Positions 1 to 6,788 of a stretch of DNA of 9,752 nucleotides are shown here, piece after piece. A model generated the notes under the pieces. It had not been told where the DNA came from and made no database searches. It saw only the letters and a list, made by a program, of their open reading frames with translations. This stretch comes from Selenomonadaceae bacterium (GTDB lineage Bacteria > Bacillota > Negativicutes > Selenomonadales > Selenomonadaceae). Positions within the stretch are counted from its first letter, which is position 1; every line of letters starts with the position of its first letter. The position numbers and the translations under genes were made by a program. The stretch lies in the NCBI GenBank assembly GCA_017445435.1, contig JAFSUE010000344.1:1-9752 (forward strand), read 5' to 3'.

Positions 1-9
1 AAAATAAAT

Positions 10-47
10 AAACACTCTCCAAGTGATGAATCATTTGGAAAGTGTTT
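10..47 (-). terminator. Intrinsic terminator of the mannitol operon
   Basis: A 13-bp stem is formed by AAACACTCTCCAA (10-22) and TTGGAAAGTGTTT (35-47) with one mismatch/wobble pair and a 12-nt loop. Read on the minus strand it follows mtlD by about 70 bases and ends in a T-rich tail (TTTATTTATTTT). The plus-strand side also has a TTTT tail, so it could work in both directions for a gene outside the window. Confidence 0.8.
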
Positions 48-65
48 TACTTTACAAAAAATATC

Positions 66-114
66 CTACTAACTACAAACTACTAACTACTAACTACTGA
101 CTACTCACTACTTA
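66..114. repeat. Seven heptanucleotide repeats, CTACTNA
   Basis: Seven consecutive 7-base units follow CTACTNA, with the sixth base reading A, A, A, A, G, C, T; unit 2 is CTACAAA. The array ends at 114 and the mtlD stop codon occupies 115-117, so it lies directly between the stop and the operon terminator. It resembles the short tandemly repeated repetitive heptamers described in cyanobacteria, but only in architecture. No function can be read from it. Confidence 0.85.
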
Positions 115-1248
115 CTAAATGTTTTCGCGAATGAGTTTGAACAGCTTAGAATCAGCGGCAAGCCCAGTATAATTTGTAATAGCGGCGTCGATACCGTTAG
201 CCTTGATGTAATTTTGAATTTCGACTGCTTCCGCGTCACCTTCAAAATCAAATGCAAAGGCGGCGGCGGCAACTTTAGCCAAATTTACAGGATTTTTGCC
301 GCGTTCAATCAGTTGACTTGCAGGGGAAATTAATCTGTCCTTCGGTGAAAGTTTACGTTTGGGACCGCGTGCAACTCTCGTGACTTCATCTGACAAATAA
401 GGATTGGCAAAACGTTTTTCAGCCGTTTCAACGTATGCTTTATGAACTGCCGCGTCAAAGCCGTATTTATCAATCAGCAATTCAGACGTTTCAGCCCAAA
501 CGCCACGCGCCGCCTTCAAAACTTCTTCGTCTTTCATAGCCGTTGAAATATCTTGAATGCCGCGTTTGTAGGCAAGATAAGCAATCGACGCGTGACCAGT
601 ATTGACAGTGAAAAGCTTGCGTTCAATGTACGCGTTGAGGTCGTCAACCAGCGTCATACCTTTAATTTCAGGAAGTTCACCGACAACGCCTTTTGAATCA
701 ACGTCCCATTCCGCGTAAGCCTCAACTTTAACTAAAAGTTTTTCATCATTTTTCTGCGCGGGAACAATTCTATCAACTGCGGCGTCAGGGAAACCGATTA
801 ACTTTGCAACTTCGTCTTTCACGTCGTCACTAAGATTTTCATAGACGAAATTTTTCAGAACGGTTGAACCGCCGACCATATTTTCACAGGCGATAATATT
901 CAGCGGCTTTTTATTCGTTGCAAGGCGTTTAGTCAAGCCTTTAGCAATATTCGGCGCGATGAATTTTAAAATGTTCGGACCTATCGCCGTTGTGACAATA
1001 TCCGCGTCGACAAAAGCATCAAGTAATGCGTCAAGATTTTCATTGCTGTTAATCGCGCTGACGTTATCGACTTGAATTTTATCATCTTCGCCGAAAATTT
1101 GAACGTTGTACTTGCCGAGTTCATTAATATCGTTGACAAGCGGTGCGGCAACGTCAACAAATGTTACGTGATAGCCTGCTTTCGACAAGAGCAAGCCGAT
1201 AAAGCCGCGTCCAATGTTTCCTGCGCCGAAGTGTAAAGCTTTCATCAT
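115..1248 (-). CDS. mtlD: Mannitol-1-phosphate 5-dehydrogenase
   Basis: Cytosolic NAD-dependent oxidation of D-mannitol-1-phosphate to fructose-6-phosphate, the second step of PTS mannitol use. The protein is 377 residues, against about 382 in E. coli. It opens with the family signature KALHFGAGNIGRGFIG, whose GAGNIGRG is the NAD-binding glycine loop (residues 8-15). The polyol-dehydrogenase catalytic pattern K-x4-N-x2-H is present as K211, N216 and H219 in KLFTVNTGH. NIIACENMVGGS and AVDRIVP are further conserved blocks. The ATG at 1248 follows AGGGGGA at good spacing; a second ATG one codon later (MKALHF) is the start usual in the family and cannot be excluded. It lies downstream of mtlA in the same direction with a 265-base gap, which is unusually wide for this pair and is filled by an antisense small gene. 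Expression probably comes from the mtlA promoter. Confidence 0.97.
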   Translation of the reverse strand: MMKALHFGAGNIGRGFIGLLLSKAGYHVTFVDVAAPLVNDINELGKYNVQIFGEDDKIQVDNVSAINSNENLDALLDAFVDADIVTTAIGPNILKFIAPNIAKGLTKRLATNKKPLNIIACENMVGGSTVLKNFVYENLSDDVKDEVAKLIGFPDAAVDRIVPAQKNDEKLLVKVEAYAEWDVDSKGVVGELPEIKGMTLVDDLNAYIERKLFTVNTGHASIAYLAYKRGIQDISTAMKDEEVLKAARGVWAETSELLIDKYGFDAAVHKAYVETAEKRFANPYLSDEVTRVARGPKRKLSPKDRLISPASQLIERGKNPVNLAKVAAAAFAFDFEGDAEAVEIQNYIKANGIDAAITNYTGLAADSKLFKLIRENI

Positions 1249-1293
1249 AAAAATTCCCCCTAAAAAAAATTTTCCTTGAAAGGAAGTATATCA

Positions 1294-1524
1294 ATGTCGA
1301 ATCAAAATAATAATGAAAATAATAATGAAAATAATAATGAAAATAATGAAGATGAAAGGGCGATTATTGCATTGGGAAAGATTTTTAAAATTTTTGCTTT
1401 AATCGCCACAATTTTTGTAATCGCCCTTTTAATCTACATTGCATTTCATTCAGAGAAAAGCGCCGAATCTATTTTTAATTACGCATTCCAAATTACGCAT
1501 TACGCATTAAATTTTATCCTTTAG
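1294..1524 (+). CDS. Small single-pass membrane protein, function unknown
   Basis: A predicted 76-residue protein that I do not recognise. Residues 5-19 are low complexity, built from three in-frame 12-base units encoding Asn-Asn-Asn-Glu plus a shorter fourth. They are followed by an acidic EDER patch and one hydrophobic helix around residues 27-49 (IFKIFALIATIFVIALLIYIAF). AAAGGAAG lies 7 bases before the ATG at 1294; an in-frame TTG at 1276 overlaps that ribosome-binding site and is a poor start. The last dozen codons (FQITHYALNFIL) are encoded by an ATTACGCATT-type repeat, so the original end may have been replaced. The gene is antisense inside the mannitol operon, and its last 11 bases overlap the 3' end of mtlA. 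I see no clear promoter. The ribosome-binding site and membrane segment favour a real gene, but a fortuitous ORF remains possible. Confidence 0.55.
   Translation: MSNQNNNENNNENNNENNEDERAIIALGKIFKIFALIATIFVIALLIYIAFHSEKSAESIFNYAFQITHYALNFIL
1306..1350 (+). repeat. 12-base in-frame minisatellite (NNNE)
   Basis: Three perfect copies of AATAATAATGAA (1306-1317, 1318-1329, 1330-1341) are followed by AATAATGAA. Each unit is four codons, so gain or loss of a unit would lengthen or shorten the Asn/Glu-rich N-terminus of the small membrane protein without a frameshift. Confidence 0.9.
1355..1429. repeat. 12-bp inverted repeat inside the small membrane-protein gene
   Basis: AAAGGGCGATTA (1355-1366) and TAATCGCCCTTT (1418-1429) are perfect inverted copies separated by 51 bases. 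They could form a long-loop hairpin in the small-gene mRNA, or in the antisense mtlA-mtlD transcript that crosses this gap. There is no T-run beside it, so I do not call it a terminator. Confidence 0.6.
1477..1510. repeat. ATTACGCATT-type dispersed repeat, copy 1
   Basis: Three copies of TACGCATT occur in 34 bases, with the segment reading ATTACGCATTCC then ATTACGCATTACGCATTAA. It begins a few bases beyond the mtlA stop on the minus strand and encodes the C-terminal residues of the plus-strand small membrane protein. Related elements lie at 3647-3680 and 5911-5937. Confidence 0.8.
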
Positions 1525-3391
1525 TGAACATATCGAAGAGGACTTGCGGGTCTTTCGTCTTGTACGCCTTGTCTAAATCTTCATCGGAATAATCCATTGT
1601 AATTGTAGCCAAGTTTTGAATGATGACAAGATGATCATCACCCTTGCCAGCAATACCAACGATTAAGTGTGCAACGTTACCGTCCGCAAATTCTACGCCG
1701 TTAGGATACTGCATTACAACAATTCCTGTTTTCTTGACGTGTTGCTTGACAGCATTTTCACCGTGAGGAATTGCAATGCCCTTGCCGATGTACGTTGAAA
1801 TGTCACGTTCACGCGCCAGCATACCTTCAATGTACGGTTTGTCAACGTAGCCGCTCTTAAATAAAAGTTCGCCAGCCGCTTGAATGGCTTCTTCCTTCGT
1901 GACGCTCTTTAAACCGACTTTAACATTTTCTTTCAGCAGGACGCCTTCCTTAAGTTGAGTTCCGCCAGATTCTTCTGCAACAGGTTCTGAAGTCGCAACG
2001 CCGCCGCCTTGTAAACGTTCGCTAATTACGTCGTAAACGTTATTCTGCGTGAAGTCTTTAACGAAAATGTGTTCAGCTTGTGGCGAGTCGTCAATAGCGC
2101 GTTGAGCAAGTTTTTCATGCGATACGACAATTTGCGCATCTTTAGGAATGTTACCAATAGCAAAATTTTTAACGGTAATGTTAGTGTAGCCGTCTTTATG
2201 TAACTTTTTGCGAAGAGCCGCCGCGCCAAGTGCCGAGCTACCCATACCAGCATCACAAGCATAAACGATAAATTTAATATCTTTACCAGCAACTTGCTTT
2301 TCGCCAGCTTGACCTTTAGACGCCGCTTTACGTGCCGCCATGTTAGCTTGAGCCGCCGCTAAACCGTCTTCAGCCTCTGCATCAGCTTTTGCCGACGCTT
2401 TAATAAATACAGATGAAATTGCAAAACTTACGCCAGCCGCAACTAAAATTGCCGCGATATTCGGTACGTAAGCGCCGGGCGCAGTCATTGCCATAATTGC
2501 GATAAATGAACCAGGAGCCGCAGGAGCTACTAAGCCGCCGTTTAACATTGTCAACGTGAAAACGCCGCTAATACCGCCCGCGATAACTGCCAAAATCAAA
2601 GTAGGTTTCATTAAGACGTAGGGGAAGTAAATTTCATGAATGCCGCCGAAGAAATGAATTATCAATGCGCCAGGTGCTGAACCTTTTGCACTGCCTACGC
2701 CGAATAAAGTATAGGCTAACAATACGCCCGTACCAGGTCCAGGGTTGGATTCAATCATGAAGAATACAGATTTTCCGACTTCCTGAACTTGTTGCATACC
2801 TAGAGGAGTGAAGACGCCGTGATTTATCGCATTGTTGAGGAACAAAATTTTTGCAGGCTCAACTAATATTGAAACTAATGGCAAAAGTCCTGCGTCGACG
2901 ATACTGCCGACTGCACTTCCTAAGCCGCCAGTGATACTTTCGACGATTGGTCCAACAATGATGACTGCTAAGCAAGCAAGTACACCGCCGACTATACCTG
3001 CTGAAAAGTTGTTGACGAGCATTTCAAATCCGCCAGGAATTGAATCTTGAACCGCTTCGTCAAATTTTTTAATGCAGACGCCGCCTAAAGGTCCCATAAT
3101 CATTGCGCCCATGAACATAGGAATATCCGTTGCAACGATAATTCCTGCCGTTGCGATAGCGCCTACAACGCCGCCGCGATGTTGATAAATGACTTCACCG
3201 CCAGTAAAGCCGATTAACAGCGGAAGTAACCATTTCGCCATTGGTCCTACCATTTCGCCGAGCGTTTCATTTGGTAACCAGCCTGCAGGTATGAATAGAG
3301 CCGTGATAAAGCCCCATGCAATGAACGCGCCAATATTCGGCATAACCATTGCGCTAAGGAAGCGTCCAAATTTTTGCATTGCCTCCTGCAT
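1514..3391 (-). CDS. mtlA: Mannitol-specific PTS permease, fused EIICBA
   Basis: Inner-membrane phosphotransferase permease that takes up mannitol and releases mannitol-1-phosphate. The 625-residue protein carries all three domains in E. coli order (E. coli is 637). EIIC covers about residues 1-335, with the start-region block MVMPNIGAFIAWGFITALF and the substrate-site motif GGIHEIYFP (H252, E253). EIIB covers about 372-460, with phosphocysteine C379 in ACDAGMGSSALG. EIIA covers about 483-623, with phosphohistidine H543 in GIAIPHGE. An Ala/Lys/Gln-rich linker joins EIIC to EIIB and a Gly/Glu-rich linker joins EIIB to EIIA. The ATG at 3391 is chosen because AAAGGAAG ends 9 bases upstream; the in-frame TTG at 3400 touches that site. 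The gene is first in the operon with mtlD. No separate mtlF or mtlR lies in the window, and a fused EIIA makes mtlF unnecessary. Confidence 0.97.
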   Translation of the reverse strand: MQEAMQKFGRFLSAMVMPNIGAFIAWGFITALFIPAGWLPNETLGEMVGPMAKWLLPLLIGFTGGEVIYQHRGGVVGAIATAGIIVATDIPMFMGAMIMGPLGGVCIKKFDEAVQDSIPGGFEMLVNNFSAGIVGGVLACLAVIIVGPIVESITGGLGSAVGSIVDAGLLPLVSILVEPAKILFLNNAINHGVFTPLGMQQVQEVGKSVFFMIESNPGPGTGVLLAYTLFGVGSAKGSAPGALIIHFFGGIHEIYFPYVLMKPTLILAVIAGGISGVFTLTMLNGGLVAPAAPGSFIAIMAMTAPGAYVPNIAAILVAAGVSFAISSVFIKASAKADAEAEDGLAAAQANMAARKAASKGQAGEKQVAGKDIKFIVYACDAGMGSSALGAAALRKKLHKDGYTNITVKNFAIGNIPKDAQIVVSHEKLAQRAIDDSPQAEHIFVKDFTQNNVYDVISERLQGGGVATSEPVAEESGGTQLKEGVLLKENVKVGLKSVTKEEAIQAAGELLFKSGYVDKPYIEGMLARERDISTYIGKGIAIPHGENAVKQHVKKTGIVVMQYPNGVEFADGNVAHLIVGIAGKGDDHLVIIQNLATITMDYSDEDLDKAYKTKDPQVLFDMFTKG

Positions 3392-3429
3392 ATCATCCAA
3401 CTTCCTTTAAAATGAAAATATAATTCCTT

Positions 3430-3466
3430 GCGCCGAATCACTAAAAAATTTAAAAATTCGCCGCGC
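3430..3466 (-). promoter_or_regulatory. Hairpin at the 5' end of the mtlA leader
   Basis: GCGCCGAAT (3430-3438) pairs with ATTCG (3456-3460) and GCGC (3463-3466), giving 9 bp with a two-base CC bulge and an A/T-rich loop. The predicted transcription start is near 3468-3469, so the hairpin would form within a few bases of the mRNA 5' end. It could stabilise the transcript or be a regulator site. The structure is read from sequence; the role is inference. Confidence 0.45.
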
Positions 3467-3475
3467 TTAAACCGA

Positions 3476-3504
3476 ATTGTAAATAAAATTGTCAGTGTAT
3501 GCAA
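3476..3504 (-). promoter_or_regulatory. Sigma-70-type promoter of mtlA-mtlD
   Basis: On the minus strand TTGCAT (-35, 3499-3504) and TACAAT (-10, 3476-3481) are separated by exactly 17 bases. It lies about 85 bases before the mtlA ATG, leaving a leader that contains the 3430-3466 hairpin. I could not identify a convincing catabolite-repression (cre) or MtlR operator. Confidence 0.7.
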
Positions 3505-3865
3505 GTAGGATTATCAGCTATAAAAAATTTTTTTTTAGTGGTAAAAGATTTTTATAGAAATAGATTTTTAGGTGGTGTTGAATGAATAAATAGTAACTTC
3601 AAGGTAAAAAATTTATGGTACTTCGTAGCATTTCAGCGCCGTTATTTAATGCTTAATGCGTAATTCGTAATGCGTAATGAAAATTTATTTTGCGCCAAAA
3701 GAAAAAGTAGATTTAAAAAATTAAAAAAATTCCACTTAATCAACACGTCCTAAACAAAGTGTTGCAAAGTTTTCTTTTGCTTTTTTTCTTTTCAAAAAGA
3801 AAAAGTAGTTCATAAAAAAAATTAAATTACTCAACAAAATCTAAAGAAAGATTTTTAGGCACGAA
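3505..3865. other. Repeat-rich non-coding AT tract
   Basis: There is no credible gene here. The tract holds an ATTACGCATT-type repeat (3647-3680) and a 14-base direct repeat, AAAAGAAAAAGTAG, at 3697-3710 and 3795-3808. It also has a 6-bp hairpin, CAACAC/GTGTTG (3741-3746 with 3759-3764), an A/T stem at about 3783-3804, and a small hairpin, AAAATCT/AGATTTT (3836-3842 with 3849-3855). The density of short repeats suggests dispersed non-coding elements rather than a decayed gene. No open frame with a ribosome-binding site was found. Confidence 0.6.
3647..3680. repeat. ATTACGCATT-type dispersed repeat, copy 2 (inverted)
   Basis: The plus strand carries two AATGCGTAAT units with related TAATGCTTAATG and TAATTCG pieces between and before them. 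It has the same core as the elements at 1477-1510 and 5911-5937 but in the opposite orientation, and it is not beside a stop codon. Confidence 0.75.
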
Positions 3866-3892
3866 AAAAGCCCCGTCGTAAACGGAGCTTTT
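3866..3892 (-). terminator. Bidirectional terminator after the RTX-like gene
   Basis: AAAAGCCCCGT (3866-3876) pairs with ACGGAGCTTTT (3882-3892), an 11-position stem with a single C/A mismatch and the loop CGTAA. On the minus strand it ends in six T (GGGGCTTTTTTCG) about 65 bases beyond the RTX-like gene. The plus-strand side also has TTTTTATTTTATT. Confidence 0.85.
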
Positions 3893-3957
3893 TATTTTAT
3901 TGCGAGCCATTCAAGACGTAACGTCTAATGACTTTTTAAGTTCAAGTCAATCTAGAT

Positions 3958-4743
3958 TTATTGATTTGAATTTGAAGTGAATACAGCTGTTCTGTTGCTA
4001 TGGTTGAGGCTAATTGTACCGTCAGTAGTAGTAATTGTTGTAGGATCGCCAACAATATTAAGGCTACCATAATCTTTGAATACTAAGAGAACGCCGTATT
4101 CTTTGAATTCTGCGCCTCTAATATCGCCAGAGCTGATGTCATCCAAATTGATAATGTCGTTGTTTTCAGCGCCATAAACGAAATCATTACCGTTGCCATA
4201 TTTGTAGGTGAAAATATCTACACCAGCGCCGCCCCAAAGGTCATCATCAACAAATCCAGCGCCGCCCCAAAGTTCACTGCCGCCACTACCAGCAATGAGT
4301 ATGTCGGATTGATCGTTAGCACCATTAACTACAACCAATTCATTGTAAGATGTACCGTCGAAAGTTCCGCCAGCCTCTTTAACTAAAGCGTGCATGATAA
4401 TGTCGTTGTCGCTGTCTCTGAACTCCATCAACTTATCTTTAGCATTGGTAATGCGCAAAGAACCTTCATTAGCATTTACTACGAAGTCATTGCCAACAAC
4501 AACCCAATCTTGCATAGTGCCATGAAAATCAATATTTTCCCACGCAGTGTAATTGTTAATGGTAACATTGCCTTCAGTGTAGACGTATTCGTTGACAATG
4601 TCGGTTTCGCCATTGAGAACAGGTTCAGTCGGGCTGCCGTACATTACGTGAACAGCTTCGGAAGTACTAATAAGATCACCAACACCGAGAGTGTCGTTAG
4701 TATCTGCTGAAAATCCTAAAGATTTTTCATTGCTATCAGCCAT
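3958..4743 (-). CDS. Small RTX-like (GGxGxD) calcium-binding protein
   Basis: A 261-residue acidic protein, rich in Asn, Asp and Gly. Residues about 147-197 carry degenerate RTX nonapeptide-like units (GSGGSELWGGAGF, DDDLWGGAGVDIFTY, GNGNDFVYGAENNDIINL), the pattern that forms a calcium-binding beta-roll in secreted RTX proteins. Residues 50-120 are rich in short beta-type segments (NVTINNYTAWENIDF, WVVVGNDFVV) and match no family I can name. There is no N-terminal signal peptide or membrane helix; RTX proteins usually leave by type I secretion using a C-terminal signal, but no ABC exporter lies in the window. GGAGGG sits 6 bases before the ATG. It has its own promoter (4775-4803) and terminator, so it is probably a single-gene unit. 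Its precise role, surface or secreted, is unknown. Confidence 0.8.
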   Translation of the reverse strand: MADSNEKSLGFSADTNDTLGVGDLISTSEAVHVMYGSPTEPVLNGETDIVNEYVYTEGNVTINNYTAWENIDFHGTMQDWVVVGNDFVVNANEGSLRITNAKDKLMEFRDSDNDIIMHALVKEAGGTFDGTSYNELVVVNGANDQSDILIAGSGGSELWGGAGFVDDDLWGGAGVDIFTYKYGNGNDFVYGAENNDIINLDDISSGDIRGAEFKEYGVLLVFKDYGSLNIVGDPTTITTTDGTISLNHSNRTAVFTSNSNQ

Positions 4744-4774
4744 AAAAATCCCTCCAATAAATTAATACGATAAA

Positions 4775-4803
4775 ATTTTAGCACTACTTAATAATTACGT
4801 CAA
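4775..4803 (-). promoter_or_regulatory. Sigma-70-type promoter of the RTX-like gene
   Basis: The minus strand reads TTGACG (-35, 4798-4803), a 17-base spacer and TAAAAT (-10, 4775-4780). It lies between the aroF stop and the RTX-like ATG, so this gene can be transcribed independently of the aromatic operon. Confidence 0.8.
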
Positions 4804-4844
4804 GATTTAATTTTTTTTACGAAATATCTGCCAAATCTACGCAC

Positions 4845-5876
4845 TCAAGCTACAAGTGGCGCTAAATTTTCGTCACGCATAAACTTTGAAAGTTTCCTTA
4901 CGCCTTCCATTAAGTCAAGGTAATGTTCGCCAGTCAAAGATTGTGACCCGTCAGACATTGCCTTTGCTGGATTGGGATGAACTTCCATCATTAAGCCATC
5001 AGCGCCCGCCGCTATTGCCGCTAATGCCATCGGCTTAATCATACGCCATTTTCCTGTACCGTGACTTGGATCAACGATTATCGGCAAATGCGAAAGGTGT
5101 TTAACTGCCGCAACTGCCGACAAGTCTAACGTATTGCGCGTGTACGTTTCATAAGTCCTAATGCCGCGTTCACATAAAATTACGTCAGGCGTTCCCGCGT
5201 TCATAATGTATTCAGCCGCGTTCAACCATTCATCAATCGTCGCTGAAAGTCCACGTTTCAACATAACAGGTTTTCCACATTTGCCAACTTCTTTAAGCAG
5301 ACCAAAATTTTGCATATTCCTAGCGCCGATTTGCATAACGTCAGAGTATTCAGCAACTGGCGCAATGCCTTCAACGGTCGTCACTTCCGTTATAATTTTC
5401 AAGCCAGTTTTTTCACGCGCTTCAGCAAGATATTTCAAACCTTCGACTTCCAGCCCTTGAAAAGAGTACGGGGAAGTACGCGGCTTGTACGCGCCGCCAC
5501 GCAAAAATTGTGCGCCACCTTTTTTGACAATTTCAGCCGTCATCAAAAGTTGTTCGCGTGATTCAACTGCACAAGGTCCAGCCATTATGACGGGTTCAGC
5601 GCCGCCGATTTTCACGCCGCCAATGTCAATTACGGTTGATTGTGGATGAAATTCACGGCTTGCAAGTTTGTAGCTTTTTGAAATGGCAACGATATTTTCA
5701 ACGCCATTCATAGCCTCTATGGCAACGGACGCTAATTTAGTTTTGTCGCCGATAACGCCAACGATTTTTTGTTGAGCGCCTTCCATAATTTTAGCTTGAA
5801 GTCCAGTTTCTTCAACAGTGTTTACGACTTCGGAAATATCTTTTTCCGTCGCGTCAATATTCATAATTATAACCAA
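4845..5876 (-). CDS. aroF: 3-deoxy-7-phosphoheptulonate (DAHP) synthase, type I-beta
   Basis: Cytosolic first step of the shikimate pathway: phosphoenolpyruvate plus erythrose-4-phosphate gives DAHP. Its 343 residues resemble the Thermotoga-type enzyme, with an N-terminal ferredoxin/ACT-like regulatory domain (residues 1-70) and a TIM barrel (about 75-335). Visible active-site blocks are AGPCAVES (metal ligand C102), R126, KPRTSPYS (131-138), the metal ligand H272 in DPSHGTG, E298 in MMEVHPNP and D309 in MSDG. The start is TTG at 5876: AAAGGAAG lies 6 bases upstream, and MVIIMNIDATE matches the family N-terminus. The internal ATG at 5864 would cut the first strand and lies 18 bases from the ribosome-binding site. 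The gene is 50 bases downstream of pheA and probably in its operon. The regulatory domain suggests feedback inhibition by an aromatic amino acid; which one cannot be told. aroF is used as a generic symbol. Confidence 0.95.
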   Translation of the reverse strand: MVIIMNIDATEKDISEVVNTVEETGLQAKIMEGAQQKIVGVIGDKTKLASVAIEAMNGVENIVAISKSYKLASREFHPQSTVIDIGGVKIGGAEPVIMAGPCAVESREQLLMTAEIVKKGGAQFLRGGAYKPRTSPYSFQGLEVEGLKYLAEAREKTGLKIITEVTTVEGIAPVAEYSDVMQIGARNMQNFGLLKEVGKCGKPVMLKRGLSATIDEWLNAAEYIMNAGTPDVILCERGIRTYETYTRNTLDLSAVAAVKHLSHLPIIVDPSHGTGKWRMIKPMALAAIAAGADGLMMEVHPNPAKAMSDGSQSLTGEHYLDLMEGVRKLSKFMRDENLAPLVA

Positions 5877-5910
5877 TTAAATCTTCCTTTCTATGTTAGC
5901 TTTTAGGAAT

Positions 5911-5937
5911 CATTACGCATTCCTCATTACGCATTAA
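5911..5937. repeat. ATTACGCATT-type dispersed repeat, copy 3, at the pheA stop
   Basis: Two copies of CATTACGCATT are separated by CCT, the second running into the pheA coding end. On the minus strand the element supplies the final Asn-Ala codons and the TAA stop (5927-5929) and continues into the pheA-aroF gap. It has the same core as copies 1 and 2. Confidence 0.8.
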
Positions 5938-6778
5938 TAACAGGGAATGTTCCCAAATCTTTAAGCCAAATACTTTTTTTCTTAACGCCGCCAATCGCAT
6001 CGTTCAAAGTTCGCCTGTCAACATTATTTTCCAAATCGAAGAAAAAAATATATTCGCCCAATTCAGTCCGTGCAGGTCGTGACTCAATGCGCGTCATATT
6101 CACATGGCGAAAGGCAAATTCTTTCAACACTTCACAAAGTGACCCTGCGCGGCTACCGTCAATTTGGCAGATGATTAAAATTTTATCGCCTTTAATCGTA
6201 GGAAATTTTTCATTTGGACGGCGGCGAACTTCAAAAAATCTTGTACGATTAGCGGAATTATCTTGAATTTCATTTGCAAGCGTTTCAAGATTATTCAGCT
6301 GTCCTGCACGTTTCGTACAAATTGCCGCGTAACCGTCAGAAATTTTTGATTCGGCAACAATTTCAGCGGCGCGTGAAGTACTTGTCGTCGACACCAATTC
6401 AGCGTGTGGAAAATTTTTCAGCAGAAATTTTCTACACTGCGAAAGTGGTTGACTATGTGAAAAAATTTTTTTCACGTCGCCAAGTTTTATGCCAGCTTTA
6501 ACAGCAAGCTGATTATGTACCGTCCAAATAAATTCCCGCGCAATGACAAGTGAATCACTACGCGCCAACGTGTCAAGCGTGATGTTTATTGAGCCTTCTA
6601 ATGAATTTTCGACGGGTACAAATCCCGCGTCAAGTTCCCCTGCTTCAACTGCCGCAAGTACTTCAAAAATTTCCGCGCAGATTACAAGTTCACGATTCGA
6701 CGCTAAAATTTCATTTAGACGAAGTGCCGCCTCTTCCGAATGCGTGCCGCGTGGTCCAAGTATGCCGACTTTCTCCAT
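5927..6778 (-). CDS. pheA: Prephenate dehydratase (monofunctional)
   Basis: Converts prephenate to phenylpyruvate, the committed step to phenylalanine. The 283-residue protein starts MEKVGILGPRGTHSEEAA, typical of the catalytic domain, and has no chorismate mutase domain in front. Conserved blocks are FVPVENSLEGSI (about 53-64), TTSTSR (131-136) and the catalytic NRTRFFEV with TRF at 179-181. A C-terminal ACT regulatory domain (about 190-280) contains RAGSLCEVL and the phenylalanine-binding signature MTRIESRP (ESRP at 232-235), so feedback inhibition by phenylalanine is expected. The ATG at 6778 is preceded by AAGGAA at good spacing; an in-frame TTG at 6808 lies inside the upstream gene and lacks support. 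Only 10 bases separate it from the TIGR04076 gene, so the two are surely cotranscribed. The last two codons and the stop are made of a dispersed repeat. Confidence 0.96.
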   Translation of the reverse strand: MEKVGILGPRGTHSEEAALRLNEILASNRELVICAEIFEVLAAVEAGELDAGFVPVENSLEGSINITLDTLARSDSLVIAREFIWTVHNQLAVKAGIKLGDVKKIFSHSQPLSQCRKFLLKNFPHAELVSTTSTSRAAEIVAESKISDGYAAICTKRAGQLNNLETLANEIQDNSANRTRFFEVRRRPNEKFPTIKGDKILIICQIDGSRAGSLCEVLKEFAFRHVNMTRIESRPARTELGEYIFFFDLENNVDRRTLNDAIGGVKKKSIWLKDLGTFPVINA

Positions 6779-6788
6779 AAATTTTTCC

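Noticed and set aside
66..114. CRISPR-like array
   Set aside because: Units are only seven bases with no spacers; it is a simple tandem repeat.
2026..2292. Minus-strand ORF inside mtlA in another frame
   Set aside because: It overlaps the EIIB region of a complete, motif-intact mtlA; a frame shadow.
3247..3504. Minus-strand 85-codon ORF overlapping the start of mtlA
   Set aside because: Out of frame with mtlA, it covers the mtlA promoter and leader and has no family resemblance.
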